Shown: piece after piece, positions 9,821-19,590 of the stretch
Layout of the letters: each line of letters starts with the position of its first letter
How positions within the stretch are numbered: the first letter of the stretch is position 1
Source of the DNA: Plakobranchus ocellatus
Lineage: Eukaryota > Mollusca > Gastropoda > Plakobranchidae
Length of the DNA: 25,401 nucleotides
Assembly (NCBI GenBank): GCA_019648995.1
Contig: BLXT01000921.1
Span: 834,558-859,958 of the forward strand
Direction of reading: 5' to 3'
Made by a program: the position numbers and the translations under genes
Notes under the pieces: generated by a model
What the model saw: the letters and a program-made list of their open reading frames with translations, nothing else
What the model was told of the DNA's origin: nothing
Databases searched by the model: none

Positions 9821-10424
9821 TTAGATCTAAATGATATAAGCCTAAAACTAATGCACAGGAAAAAAAATACTCACAATTTTTGCATTTTCCTTTTAATTTC
9901 GCTCAAGAAAGCCATCCAAGTACATCCCAGGTAATTTCGATTTAAACTAGATCTCGATTTTCTTATTTGTGCACCAGCTAGACTTGCTAGACTTAGTAAT
10001 TTCAAAACTTGTTTCCTGCTTTTTGGCCCAATGTAACACATTGTAACTTACAATACAGGATGTTTTTGACAGAGCGATGTTCCTTTAAACTTTAAATATT
10101 TCTGACATTTATAAGACTTTGCTCTTTTTCTTATGAGGCTTCAAGACAAATGATAATAATTGGAGTTGAAGAAATCTGGGAACCCCAAAATTGACGTAAA
10201 AAATCTATAAAATTGATCGAAATTGAGGCCATTATTATTTTACTTTTAATTTGATGTTCCCACACATTGAAATAAAGTAAGCTTAATTTAGGCTAGATTT
10301 ACAAGTGTCCCGAGATATTAAAAAAAAATAGTGAAGAAATTGATCCGATTTTGATAAATATTCAAAAACTTTCAGATATATTCATTATTCTTTATTAATT
10401 TATCAGATCAATATATTGATATAC

Positions 10425-10431
10425 ATATTCT

Positions 10432-10462
<31 letters not shown>

Positions 10463-10510
10463 TATANNNNNNNNNNNNNNNNNNNNNNNNNNTATATATA
10501 TATATATATA
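10425..10510. repeat. TATATC/TA microsatellite with 26-base gap of N
   Basis: TATATC hexamers grade into (TA)n on the left. Unknown bases occupy 10467-10492, then (TA)n resumes. The gap is probably an unresolved microsatellite length, so true spacing across it is uncertain. Confidence 0.95.
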
Positions 10511-10943
10511 ATATAACTACTTACCTCTGATATAGAGACTGTCCAGTAGAAGAACTGTTGTGGTTACCTGTAGAATGTTTACATACATAAAGAACACTCT
10601 CACATTTCAAATGGATTAACCTTTCATCTTTGAGAGATTCACTTGATCTTTTGACGAACAAAGTTTTCAGAATCCTTTGAGATATTTCTCAACGCTGTCT
10701 CAAATTCTACAAAAGTCGAAAATTCATGTAAGACCCTTCTCCATGGTGAATGCTCTCAAAATGAGTGGGAAATAAGAGACATACGGGAAGCACCCAGAAT
10801 GGATACCAATAATCATACCTCCGCAAAAAAATATGGCATGTCATCTAAAAGTAGACTGACTGGTGACGTCTTGTGTTCGAATAACCAAAAATGATTACAC
10901 CCACCCATGTCCGAATACACACTTTGTTTTAAAATTACGAAGT

Positions 10944-11024
10944 GGCTAGCCGTACTTAAGGACGGCTGTGCTCATGAATCTACACGTACTTAAGTACGGT
11001 TGAATTTCCAGGCTAGCCATACTT
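10944..11024. repeat. Palindrome cluster, left
   Basis: Contains GGCTAGCCGTACTTAAGGAC, then ACGTACTTAAGTACGG at 10984-10999, then GGCTAGCCATACTTA at 11011-11025. These are diverged forms of the unit seen as a tandem array at 12257-12452. Confidence 0.65.
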
Positions 11025-12256
11025 ATTGACCGAAAACTCGCGTTTACCTTGGAATTATGAAAGGTCACATCCGGTCTGTGGGTATAAAACCGAGCTTAGG
11101 CAAAGAAAGAGGTACACAAATGCTCAAACCTTTGTCTCTGCACATGTGATAGACGTTCATTTTAGTTACTTGTTTAAAGGACGTCCATCCTTAGTTTTGC
11201 AGCACAAGAATCATTTTGAATGTTTTGTTAAACGTGACCAAAATTGAGGAATTTAGAAAAATCATAACTTTCTCACATATTAAAAAATTTAAGCCAAAAT
11301 TCTCAGCTCACTGGGCTCTTTTTAATGATAACCAGGCTTTCTTGGCACCTTTAACATCAATTCTGGTTTGGGGTGTCTACTGAGAAAAAGCCCAGGGTAG
11401 GTACAGAAATCCTCAATTTTCAGAAAATTTGATACCCAGATGAAAAAAATTGGTGTACTGCTGTCATCTCGTTGGAAGTTAGCCCCCTATGTCATATTCT
11501 ATTTGAATTCTATTTCAGCCACTATTGAAAGATACCGGTCTGAATGAAGTGTTTCATACACAAAGAAACAGGAAAATGTTTTATATACATACACAAGAGA
11601 AAGAATTGTTTTTAAATGTGTTTTTTTTTCCTTCCCCGAGATATTTACAGTTTTAAATCTAGTGCTGAAATCATGTATCTGAGAATTAAAACCAAACTTA
11701 AGATACCATTACTCAAAGCAAAGTAAAAGTTGCGCATTTGACTCTCCTTATCTTAGTAAATTTTCTCACCAATTTTCCTTTGCTTTTTACAAATTTGATA
11801 TTTTAAAAATAATTTTTACGAAGGCTGCAACTAATACTTAAAATATATTTTTGCTCTGTTAGTAACTAAAAAATGATTATCGGTATCATTTCCAGATAGC
11901 CGACAGTTTTTTTTTTTTAGGATAAAATTATCCATTCAACTTCATTCATCAGAATCAGACCAGAAATTTGAGAGGCCAACTTCCGCGTGGTAGGAGTTTT
12001 GTCACGAAGTATAGTTGCTCAGTCTCCCCTTCCTCCCCCACCTAGAATAAAACTAGACCATTACAGTTTAATACCGAAAGACAAGAGTCGGCCTCAGTCA
12101 CACTGAAGGCCTGCACTTTTCTCCTGTACCACCGGGTGCTACTGACATTTCCGTTGCGCTCTGTCAGTTTATTCCCAACAAATTCCCGACAAAATCTCAG
12201 CTCTTCATTAACCTTAATATATCATCAAAATCAGATCGGATATAAGCCGCCAACAA

Positions 12257-12452
12257 AATACTTAAGTACGGCTAGCCTTACTGTCCCGACATCATTAAGT
12301 ACAGCTAGCCTCTGAGTGTTGCCGTACTGTACTTAAGTAGCCTACGGCTAGCTTTTCTGTCTCGACGTCATTAAGTACGGCTAGCCTGTGAGTGTTGCCG
12401 TACTTAAGTACGGCTAGCCTTGCTGTCCCGACGTCATTAAGTACGGCTAGCC
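12257..12452. repeat. Tandem array of palindromic units (76/66 bp)
   Basis: CTGTCCCGAC-type starts fall at 12281, 12357 and 12423. Each unit runs CTGTCCCGACGTCATTAAGT-ACGGCTAGCC-TGTGAGTGTT and then the 18-bp perfect palindrome GCCGTACTTAAGTACGGC with TAGCC. The first full unit has a small insertion that breaks the palindrome. The minus strand is open through the array (RLAVLNDV repeated), but this is a by-product of the repeat and not evidence of a protein. Confidence 0.85.
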
Positions 12453-13480
12453 TCTTCCTTAAAATTATCATTAAACTGGTCATGAGACTTGTGGATTGTC
12501 ACCAAAGAATATTGATCTGGATAAAGAAACTTTAGATTACAGATTTTCATATACCTATTTTAAAAATCATGTACACTAGATTGAGCACAGGCTTACTACT
12601 ACTAGATCTAGAAATAGTAGTCTAGCTCTCCTAAAATTTGCTTTTCATGTTGCACATTTGGAAGTCTTGCCATTGTTAAATAATAATATCAAGAGACTGA
12701 AACTGAGCCTACTTTTCGTTTAAAAAAAATTAAAAGATCTTACACTTTACCTTTTTCTAATTCTATGTTTTGATCTAGATCTTTAATTAAATCTAGACCT
12801 AAATCCTAAGTTTTACAAAAATTTTATGCTGAAAACGAGACCTACAAAATGAAAAAAAGGCGCTTTTTCGTTTGTCCCCACCCTGACTTTTTATATTGCT
12901 ATATTATCTGATTGGAGCAAAAGAAAAAGCGTCAAATTGTGTAGCTTTAGTGTGAAAACAGTACTATTTCCATCATAACTTGGCCTGCGATGTTTCATTT
13001 CGTCGATAGCTTATGAAGATAGAGCCACATCGGATAGTATAGCTGTATAAAAGGCCTATTCCAATTAACTTACACTTACAGCTCCTTTCTACTAGATCTA
13101 CAAAATCAAATTTGGATCTAGATCTAGATTGAAAAAAAAGGAAGCCAGAATACAAATTTCATCATGAAATCTTTGAAATCATCAAGGGCCTGGAGTGGAA
13201 AGTGAATTTAGACAAAATTTGAGATAACGAAATAAGAGTAAAAGAGCACTGTTGAAAGCGATAGTAATACAAAGGTTAGAAACAAGAACATGACCCGGAA
13301 GTAAACATACGTTTATACGGGTTTCATCCGCAGACTAAAGTGCTTTGCAGAATTCATGTCGTAGAAAGGTTATTGAAGGGCTTTTATTTCTTCTTTAGTT
13401 CCCCGTCTGGAACAGACATTTTGGTGACACATGTTCCTCCAAACAATATGAAATGTGTGCCCTGCGATTAACGACTTTAC
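12453..13480. other. No gene recognised
   Basis: AT-rich non-coding sequence with clusters of AGATCTAGATCT-type words (12605-12620, 12775-12800, 13090-13130), which suggest old local duplication. CCGGAAGT, an ETS-type site, occurs at 13294-13301. Nothing else stands out. Confidence 0.5.
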
Positions 13481-13611
13481 CCAACAAGATTGAAACAAAA
13501 AGGACTCCAAAATTTTTTGGAGTATGCGCGAAACATCTCCACCAGACACGGGGCTCGGAATTGTTGTGTCCAATGACAACGCAAACTTTTTCCTAATAAG
13601 AGCTTAATCAT
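13481..13611 (-). CDS. Candidate first coding exon with mitochondrial-presequence look
   Basis: On the minus strand ACCACCATGA gives a near-ideal start context at 13611. The 43 codons that follow read MIKLLLGKSLRCHW..., rich in Arg/Lys/Leu/Ser and with no acid residue until position 25. They contain FRAYS, which fits the R-x-Y|S motif cut by mitochondrial processing peptidase. The frame runs into GG|GTAAAG, a passable splice donor at 13480; without splicing a stop follows immediately. No downstream exon was found in the window and no similarity is recognised. CCAAT boxes lie about 240 bases upstream. It could be a chance reading; the evidence is composition and context only. Confidence 0.25.
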
Positions 13612-13852
13612 GGTGGTCTGAGGTATCCCTCTGACACTCTGTTTTTTGTTTTGTTTTGTTTTTTTTCTTATACTCTTTCTTCATACAAGGATCACATTCA
13701 CAGCACTTCTGCAGGAATGGACTCACACCCAGCATGTCCCAGTTTCCAGGCCTTTCTCACCTGGAGCGCATCATTATCAGGATTTCTATGCAGCATTTTG
13801 CTCATGTTTTGATGAAGCGTTCCTGTCCCCAAATTGCTCAAGAGGAAACTAA

Positions 13853-13888
13853 CCAATAGCAGTCGGAAAGTCGCTCAATTGGGATTGG
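13853..13888. promoter_or_regulatory. Cluster of CCAAT boxes in both directions
   Basis: AACCAATAG (13853-13857 core, plus) faces two ATTGG motifs (13878-13882 and 13884-13888, minus). CCAAT clusters with about 30-base spacing are typical of NF-Y promoters. They lie upstream of the candidate minus-strand start at 13611. There is no TATA box or other support. Confidence 0.25.
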
Positions 13889-15017
13889 CTGTCCATTCAG
13901 GTGGTCCAGAGGATCTTTAAGGATCATTCAAGTTATATTATACCGATACCTTTTTCTTGGAAAGATAAAGAAACGATTTCAGAATATGCACACTTAGCGA
14001 TATTCCGATAATGATGACGAAATAAAGCAGTTTTGGTCAACTGTTGACAATTTTTAAATTAACAACATTTATCGACAATTGCAAATAATTTCGTCCAAAA
14101 ACAACGATAGCTTGTTACGTTTTCTTTCTCTATCAGATCCCATGAATTTTCGTCCTTCATTAGTGCTCATTTGAAAAAGTACTCACTGGCATGGTAAATT
14201 ATAAATTATGCGTTTATGTTTTTTTTTTAAATACATTTTTACAATATCTTTCTCTAGAGGTACTTGTTTGAGAGAAAAGAAAACAGTAGTCCTTTAAGCT
14301 CTTTGTTTTTAGGGGATTTTTTTATTGTTTTTTTTTTTAAACTGAGATTCTCTCAAACTCTCCGATTTAAATTATTTTTTCTTTCTATCTCTCCCTTTAA
14401 TATAGGACAGACTGACTGTTAGCTCACTCTAGTTGTTTTATAACTTAAACATTATTATTAACAATTGTTATACTTTTCAAAGTCAAATGTCAGACTGTCA
14501 GAGATCCTTCTCCTCTGTATGCATGTATCTTGTAACGGCAACCAGGAGGTTTGAGCAGAGCCTAACTCTGCATCAAACTGCTCCAAATATACTGATCTGA
14601 TAATGTGGGTAGCCGAAGGATGAATATTGCGCAAATACCCACGTACGTTATTTTTACAGTTGAAGCTAGGGTCGAATCCCTTATAATTGTCTGTGACCCC
14701 AAACTTCGGTGCGATAACCAGGTGGCTGGTATGAGACTGCACAGCTACGAATTTAAGAAACAATATATATATAGGCTCTTTCAGTTTCACGCCGAATATG
14801 TTTTCCTCCCGAACTACGCGAACTTATTGTTTTTGTTCCCCGTCAGACCCTCTACGTATATATCTCACTTCTACTCAACTCGTTTCATCTGCTAAAGGGG
14901 TTTAAGATCAAAATATTCTTTGTGACAAAGAATAAGGCATGATGCTCACTATATCGGGGTTGACTTGATTATAGGGATGCGTGTACGCATTTCCTACACT
15001 CATAAGTACATATTAGT
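13889..15017. other. No gene recognised
   Basis: Both strands have mid-length open frames at 14458-14895 with no recognisable motif; they overlap each other and are probably chance. There is a perfect palindrome TATTCTTTGT-G-ACAAAGAATA at 14913-14933, which pairs two TCF/SOX-like ACAAAG cores. Confidence 0.45.
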
Positions 15018-15085
15018 AATAAAGGTTGAACCATACTTAAAGCGGTGCTGACTTGTGGTAGTTGACGCGGAGGACTGTGTGTCGC
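15018..15085 (+). repeat. Unnamed repeat, copy A
   Basis: AATAAAGGTTGAACCATACT followed by GCGGTGCTGACTTGTGGTAG and TTGACGCGGAGGACTGTG. The same word order occurs at 15442-15513 and, inverted, at 15368-15420. A further ACTGGAGGCAGCACT fragment lies at 15103-15117. Confidence 0.6.
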
Positions 15086-15367
15086 AGTTAGGCCGAAAGC
15101 ACACTGGAGGCAGCACTTCACGTGTTCAATTATATTATACTTGTTTGGAAACACTCTAGTTTATTTGGTGAGAAAGCACACCATGTCGGCGGTGACTTTC
15201 ACCTTGTCGAATTGTCGGAACTATTTCCTGTGTGTTACAGCCTGGTCTTACGTCAGTGGCTCTAGTGGATAAGGAAACTGACCGTTGCCGCGTGAACCAC
15301 GAGGGCAGTCTTGTTAGGCAAATTATCAGACTTTCTTGTAGGTGGGTAAAGCACAGTAACCGAGCAG

Positions 15368-15513
15368 CCATGTCGTCACTATCACAAGTAGCGTCGCCTC
15401 CAGTGTAGGTTTTCCCTTAACATGTAAGGTAATACACGCTGTGATAAGGTAGAACCATACTGGAGGCGACGCTGACTTGTGGCAGCTGACAATGACATGA
15501 TGGACTCTGTGTC
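15368..15513. repeat. Unnamed repeat, copies B (minus) and C (plus) as a head-to-head hairpin
   Basis: Copy B (15368-15420) reads CCATGTCGTCACTATCACAA, GTAGCGTCGCCTCCAGTGTA. Copy C (15442-15513) reads, inverted, the same string with small differences (GCGTCGCCTCCAGTATGG). The 16-base core AGCGTCGCCTCCAGTG/A is nearly perfect. The arms are about 50-70 bases with a spacer of about 21 bases. Such arrangements form when one MITE or satellite unit inserts beside another in the opposite orientation, or as foldback termini. Confidence 0.7.
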
Positions 15514-15532
15514 ATATATATATATATATATA
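15514..15532. repeat. (TA)n microsatellite
   Basis: About nine AT/TA dinucleotides directly after repeat copy C. Confidence 0.95.
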
Positions 15533-16613
15533 CTACACAGTCAAAGTGCCACCATAGAAGAGGCAAACTGTTATTCCCGCCTTTATACTTAGAACCAAGC
15601 GGGTGTGTTTCGATAAGAGTACGATTGGCTATCATAGAACATGTAATCTGTTGTTTAGATAGACTTAACGTGCGGTTCACAACTCGAGGTCTGTAAGTGT
15701 AATGTAACATAAAATCCTATCTGAAGCTTCATGTCCACACGGCCAATTATGACTAGAGAATCAACAGAAATGTTCGAGATAAATCAGTGAAACTATCAAT
15801 GTGTATAGCCTTTTGGCAAAGCACATTGGAAGGGCGGACAAGGGAGAGATCTCGGGCGGTACAAAAAGGTCTATACAGCGTGCTGATCCTCAGAATTAAC
15901 ATATTTTAAAAAAAGGTTTTTTTTTAGACAATCGAAAGCATTTAAAAGATCGGGAGTAGCTTATACAGTTGTAGGCTTATTTAAGGGAATTTATGTGTTA
16001 CTTTGCAGGCTCTATATAACATCATTGGAATTGGGACTGGGATTAAATCCAAGTGGGCTTTTATAAATCATTTATTTGTTTTTCCAGCCTCAAAAATAGA
16101 GGTTTTTTTCCGAGCTATCTATATTATTTGAGCAATTACCAAAAGGTGGGCTCCAAGGTCGTGTCACTTTTTACATATTCAGAAGAAAAAAAATCCAATT
16201 ACATAATGGAAAAAGCCGGTTGAATATCAGTGGGGTGTGAGTCATGTAAAGTTAGATTCAAGCATTAGATCTATGTTAAAAAAAAAAAAAAAAAAAGGTC
16301 AGATCCAGGGAGTCCGGAACCCCTCAAAAAACCTCAACGTTGCTGTTTGATAAACATCTAGTTTTATATTACTTTGACCACACTTTCTCATTCTTTCATG
16401 TAATCACAGAATGGAGAGAGATGCAAGTGTCTCACGCTCATAGTCACAACTACAGCTGCAGTTACACTTTTTTCTCGGACTTATTTGAAGATCTCTAGAT
16501 CAGCTAGTTTTAACATGTTTTTCTTTTTTTTTTTTTGGCTTGGGATTGGCATTAATTGAACAATTATATTAGACCAAATTCCCAAAGCAGTTCTCTTTCC
16601 TGTGCATGGGCAG
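15533..16613. other. Upstream flank of the zinc-module gene; no coding recognised
   Basis: Contains the second copy of a dispersed repeat (16135-16296) and pyrimidine tracts before the first acceptor. No promoter element is convincing. If 16614 is an acceptor, the transcription start lies further upstream in this stretch or beyond. Confidence 0.45.
16135..16296 (+). repeat. Dispersed repeat, copy 2, ending in A19
   Basis: Begins ATTACCAAAAGGTGGGCTCC and follows the same word order as copy 1 at 8070, through GTGTCAC, TCCAATTACATAAT and TATCAGTGGGGTGTGAGTCA, to TAGATCTATGTT. It is followed by 19 A (16278-16296). The A tail hints at a retroposed, SINE-like origin, but no A or B box was found. 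Confidence 0.6.
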
Positions 16614-17414
16614 GAACGAGATTTCACAATGGCAGAATATTTACACCCTGACCTACGGCCAGACGATATCAACATATTTCATGAAACAAAACCACCTGTT
16701 GACTGTCTATTTGCTGATGAGAAACGAATTATAAAGAACATCTCTTACTGCAAAACATCGGATATTCAGGGTGTTGAACAAGATGAGAAATTGGATATTA
16801 AAAATTTTCCATTTAATAACAGACCAGTTATTGAAAACTTTGTATCAAACTCAGAGGACCCATTGGATTCCAAAAGCTTTTTGCTTGACATACAGCCCGG
16901 TATTAGAGCAGGAGACAATCTGGTTTTTATAACTGTTCCTTACTGGCAACAATAAAACAGGAATTGAGCAGCCCTGTGGAGGAATCATCAAAGGATGTGG
17001 GGTTTCAATCCTCAGTGAATTCATCTGCTGCAATTGGCAAGTTGCTAGACTATGTGGCAGATTACGATTTTGGTGAAAGAAAAAAGCCACAAAAGCCGCA
17101 AGTTCACAATACAGTGGTTTCATTTACGGGCAGTGTGCAAATGGAGCACCAATGTTACCTGAGAGTACCAAGCAGTTCACAAATTGTAGGACAAGTAGGC
17201 TGCAATGGGACCCTTCCATGTTCAAATGGAATGTTGAATAACTTAGGGTACCAAACAACATACACTAAAAACACCCCACTCCCTACCCCTGCACAGGTAT
17301 ATGTAGCAGGACAACTTGCAAACAGTGACGAGGTTCCCTTCACAAGTAAAATGGATTCTCTGGTTCAACTGCCAACTTGCAGTAAGACAGTTTCTTGCAA
17401 CACGCAAGGAATAG
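16614..17414 (+). CDS. First coding exon of an unrecognised multi-exon gene
   Basis: A pyrimidine-rich tract ends in GGGCAG (acceptor at 16613). An ATG at 16629 has a strong context (ACAATGG: A at -3, G at +4). The exon ends at a consensus donor, ATAG|GTAAGT. It would encode about 262 residues starting MAEYLHPDLRPDD, acidic and Ser/Asn/Thr-rich with no recognised domain. The first about 100 codons are in one frame and the rest in another: one base is gained or lost around the T run at 16922-16929. Right after it comes ATIKQEL, a SUMO-consensus site (IKQE), then LLDYVADYDFGERKK. These features would suit a nuclear regulator. Phase 1 at the donor fits the next exon. It could be a pseudogene or carry an assembly error. 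Confidence 0.5.
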
Positions 17415-17899
17415 GTAAGTCCTCTTATATTCTATATCACTTGTGGGTTTTATAAAGTTAAATTGTCTTATACAGCACTTCAGTAGTAGTTGAATGTGAT
17501 TAGAAGATCAAGCTTAGTACAACAATTTGTTAACAATCTAAATGAGGAGGCCAAAAGTCAGGGAAAATGTATTAGTTGTGAAAGTGAAAATTGAATCATG
17601 TAGTCAAAGTAGCATTCATATAATGTATTCTTTATCAGTATAATTTTGTTTTTGCTGGTTTTTTTCATTCTTATTCCTTCCATCTTTAAATGCCTCTTAC
17701 CAATGCTCTCTCTTACTCTCTCTTCATTTATGCAGCTTTTCCCTTCTTTTTAGCCTTTCCATTCATCGCATTTTCTCTTCATTTCTCCTTTCCTCTTTAT
17801 CCTCTGTTGATCTTATGCTTCTGAGCTCCTCTTTTCCTTCCATGATTCTACATCATCATCAAGTCAATGGCAAAGATGTCTATTTTTATTTCCTACAGA
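17415..17899. other. Intron sequence, pyrimidine-rich
   Basis: After the donor at 17415 there is ordinary AT-rich intron with a CT-rich block (17690-17830). No repeat family was recognised before the antisense LINE remains begin. Confidence 0.5.
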
Positions 17900-19590
17900 G
17901 CAGATGATGATGACATCAACTTCATTTTGGGTTCATTTGACTGACATGGAAATATATAGTGATAAGTACTAAACCTTTGAGTTTCTTCTTTAGGTTTCCA
18001 GACTGAAGCAGACATTGGTGGCCTTAGTCCTCGGATCAAACCATTCTTCCACCCTCTATAACAGCAGTATTGAAAAATTTTTCTCCAGATTCTGCTGATC
18101 TCCAGATTCTGATCCACGTGCCTGAGAATAAACATTATCCTCCATTTACTTTTAAGTTAGGAATATTTGCCTTCTGAAGTCCATTATTTCACCATAGTTT
18201 TTAAAAATCACATCCCTGCCTCACACCTCTTTTGATGGATTTGAAATCACTGAGTTCTCCTTCAATTATTACAGTAGCAGTTTGATCTCAGTTCAGATTT
18301 CTAATAATTCTCTTACGGTCTATGAGCAGTTTTTCTAGTATTTGAAACAGCTCTACTTTGTGTTTGACTTAGTTAAAGGCCTTTGAATATTAACTCTTTA
18401 ATTGATCTTTTTTCAAAGATCTCTGTACAGATTTCTAATATTAATTCTTTTACGGTCTATGAAGAGTTTTTCTTGTATTTGAAACAGCTCTACTTTGTGT
18501 TTGACTTAGTTAAAGGCCTTTGAATATTAACTCTTTAATTGATCTTTTTTCCAAGATCTCAGTACAGATTTCTAATAATTCTCTTACGGTCTATGAGCAG
18601 TTTTTATAGTATTTGAAACAGCTCTACTTTGTGTTTGACTTAGATAAAGGCCTTTGAATATGAACTCTTACACTGATCTTTTTTTAAACAAGTTTTTCTG
18701 GGTTTTTTTTTTCTTTTTTATAGGGGTTACCATTTTTAAACATGCATAGTTCCATCATTTTTTATCCCTAATTCAGTGCATGTCCTTGGAAAGATAAAAA
18801 GACAAAGAATGTATTTGTTATATTATTTTTCTCAGTTTTAAAATTAACTTGATGGTTTTTATGTTCATGATATGTCATTAGCACAATGTACATAATCGCT
18901 GTGAGCGTTTGTGAGCAGCTACTACTATAGGAAGAGAATGCTGTGAGCGGATGAAGAGTGTATGAAGCCAGGATTGAGGTCTATTTTGCTTTTCCACACA
19001 CCTTTCCATAAGCATCGACAAAGTGAATTTTGAGTTTCTAGTTCCTTTATAAGGTTAGAAGCCAAACTGTTTCATGTATATTTCTGGTCTTAGACTTTTT
19101 CGCATTCTATGCATCAAAACTTTCAACAAGATTTTCGTACTGATTGTTTTATGAAGTTCACATTCTGTTGTGGCTGGTGTTCCACGCAGTGCTGTAAAAA
19201 CAGACTTTCAAAGATCTTGTGGGATTGAACCACATTGAAACACTAATTTATTGCATTTAGGAGTTTTGTTGCCGAATCTATCCTAGGCTGTAATAATTTC
19301 TATGGTACCTTATATGATCCTGTGGCTTTTCCATTTTCCATGCAAGTGCTACCTTTACCTTGCTTTAAGGGATAGTTTGACACTGTTAAGTTTTCCTCAT
19401 TTCAGGTTTTTCACTCATGTCATCTTTGGAAAGATTTGGACATATACCCATTTGTCCAGCACTATCTTCTTTTCCATCAACATAGTTTTATCTTTTTATT
19501 TGATGCAGCCACAGTTACTGCATTTCATTTTCTTACCAATCACACTGTTAGTTTTAGTGTGTATAAATTTACTGTCCCTATTTTGATTTT
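17900..19590 (-). mobile_element. Antisense RTE/BovB-like LINE remnant
   Basis: Read on the minus strand from the right: KIGTVNLYTLKL (19549-19584), resembling the start of an AP endonuclease (IGTWNVRTL). Then ENGKATGSYKVP (about 19310-19345, compare NGKATGPD), SVFTALRGTPATTECELHKT, KILLKVLMHRMRKSLRPEI, QFGF, GTRNSKFTLSMLMERC, SKAF-VKH-ELFQIL, IIRNLY, IIEGELSDFKSIKRGVRQGC (about 18210-18270), LQKANIPNLKVNGG, and LRHVD at the place of LRYADD. The order is exactly that of LINE reverse transcriptases of the RTE/BovB or related clade. Most of the endonuclease is missing, about 270 bases interrupt the palm region (18690-18965), and there are many stops and frame changes. The catalytic YADD is lost. 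It lies in a host intron, opposite to the gene. Confidence 0.8.
18294..18690 (-). repeat. Three tandem copies (134/137 bp) of one LINE reverse-transcriptase segment
   Basis: Units begin CAGATTTCTAATA at 18294, 18428 and 18565, each with CTTTTACGGTCTATGA or a variant, TTGAAACAGCTCTACTTTGT and AAAGGCCTTTGAATAT. On the minus strand each encodes the same block: SKAFN then VKHKVELFQI, LLIDRK, IIRNLY. The period is not a multiple of three, so the duplication arose in a dead copy or destroyed it. The copies are about 90-95 percent alike by eye, so triplication is more recent than the LINE's own decay. Confidence 0.9.

Larger units (their letters stand above)
9475..10943. other. No gene recognised; AT-rich spacer with assembly gap
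   Basis: Just right of the hAT end a short reading (MHGIASDEELYRLVYDYF..., 9479-9608, ending in a stop) has a protein-like composition, but I cannot assign it and see no splice context. The remainder is A/T-rich with the repeat at 9785 and a TA microsatellite with unresolved bases. Confidence 0.45.
10944..12452. mobile_element. Candidate 1.5-kb foldback-type element with palindromic ends
   Basis: The left end starts GGCTAGCCGTACTTAAGGAC and the reverse complement of the right end starts GGCTAGCCGTACTTAATGAC. That gives a terminal inverted repeat of about 22 bases with two mismatches. Both ends expand into clusters of the palindrome GCCGTACTTAAGTACGGC and GGCTAGCC, and the right cluster is a tandem array. 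The 1.2-kb interior has no recognised coding; a short reading at 11026-11247 shows no motif. No target duplication is evident. Foldback transposons or palindromic satellite-flanked MITEs have this build, but the family is not recognised and two independent satellite patches are possible. Confidence 0.4.

Noticed and set aside
12295-12483. Minus-strand reading RLAVLND repeated, looking like a repeat protein
   Set aside because: It follows from the DNA palindrome array. The unit lengths (76 and 66) are not consistent with selection on a protein, and there is no start or splice context.
13646-13859. Plus-strand reading GSHSQHFCRNGLTPSMSQ... after an AG acceptor-like site
   Set aside because: No recognised motif, no partner exon, and it ends at a stop within the CCAAT cluster. 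It may be a fragment of an unknown element but the evidence is too thin.
14458-14895. Overlapping 110- and 96-residue readings on opposite strands
   Set aside because: No family motif, splice context or periodicity favours either, and a non-coding repeat is as likely.
17994-18135. A plus-strand exon after the acceptor CTTTAG|GTTTCC that extends exon 1 in phase as GFQTEADIGGLSPRIKP, followed in another frame by ITAVLKNFSPDSADLQI
   Set aside because: The same bases on the minus strand fit the reverse-transcriptase order of a LINE (GVRQGC, KVNGG, LRHVD in place of LRYADD), so the plus-strand reading is most likely the antisense shadow of the LINE. A stop follows after about 20 codons.
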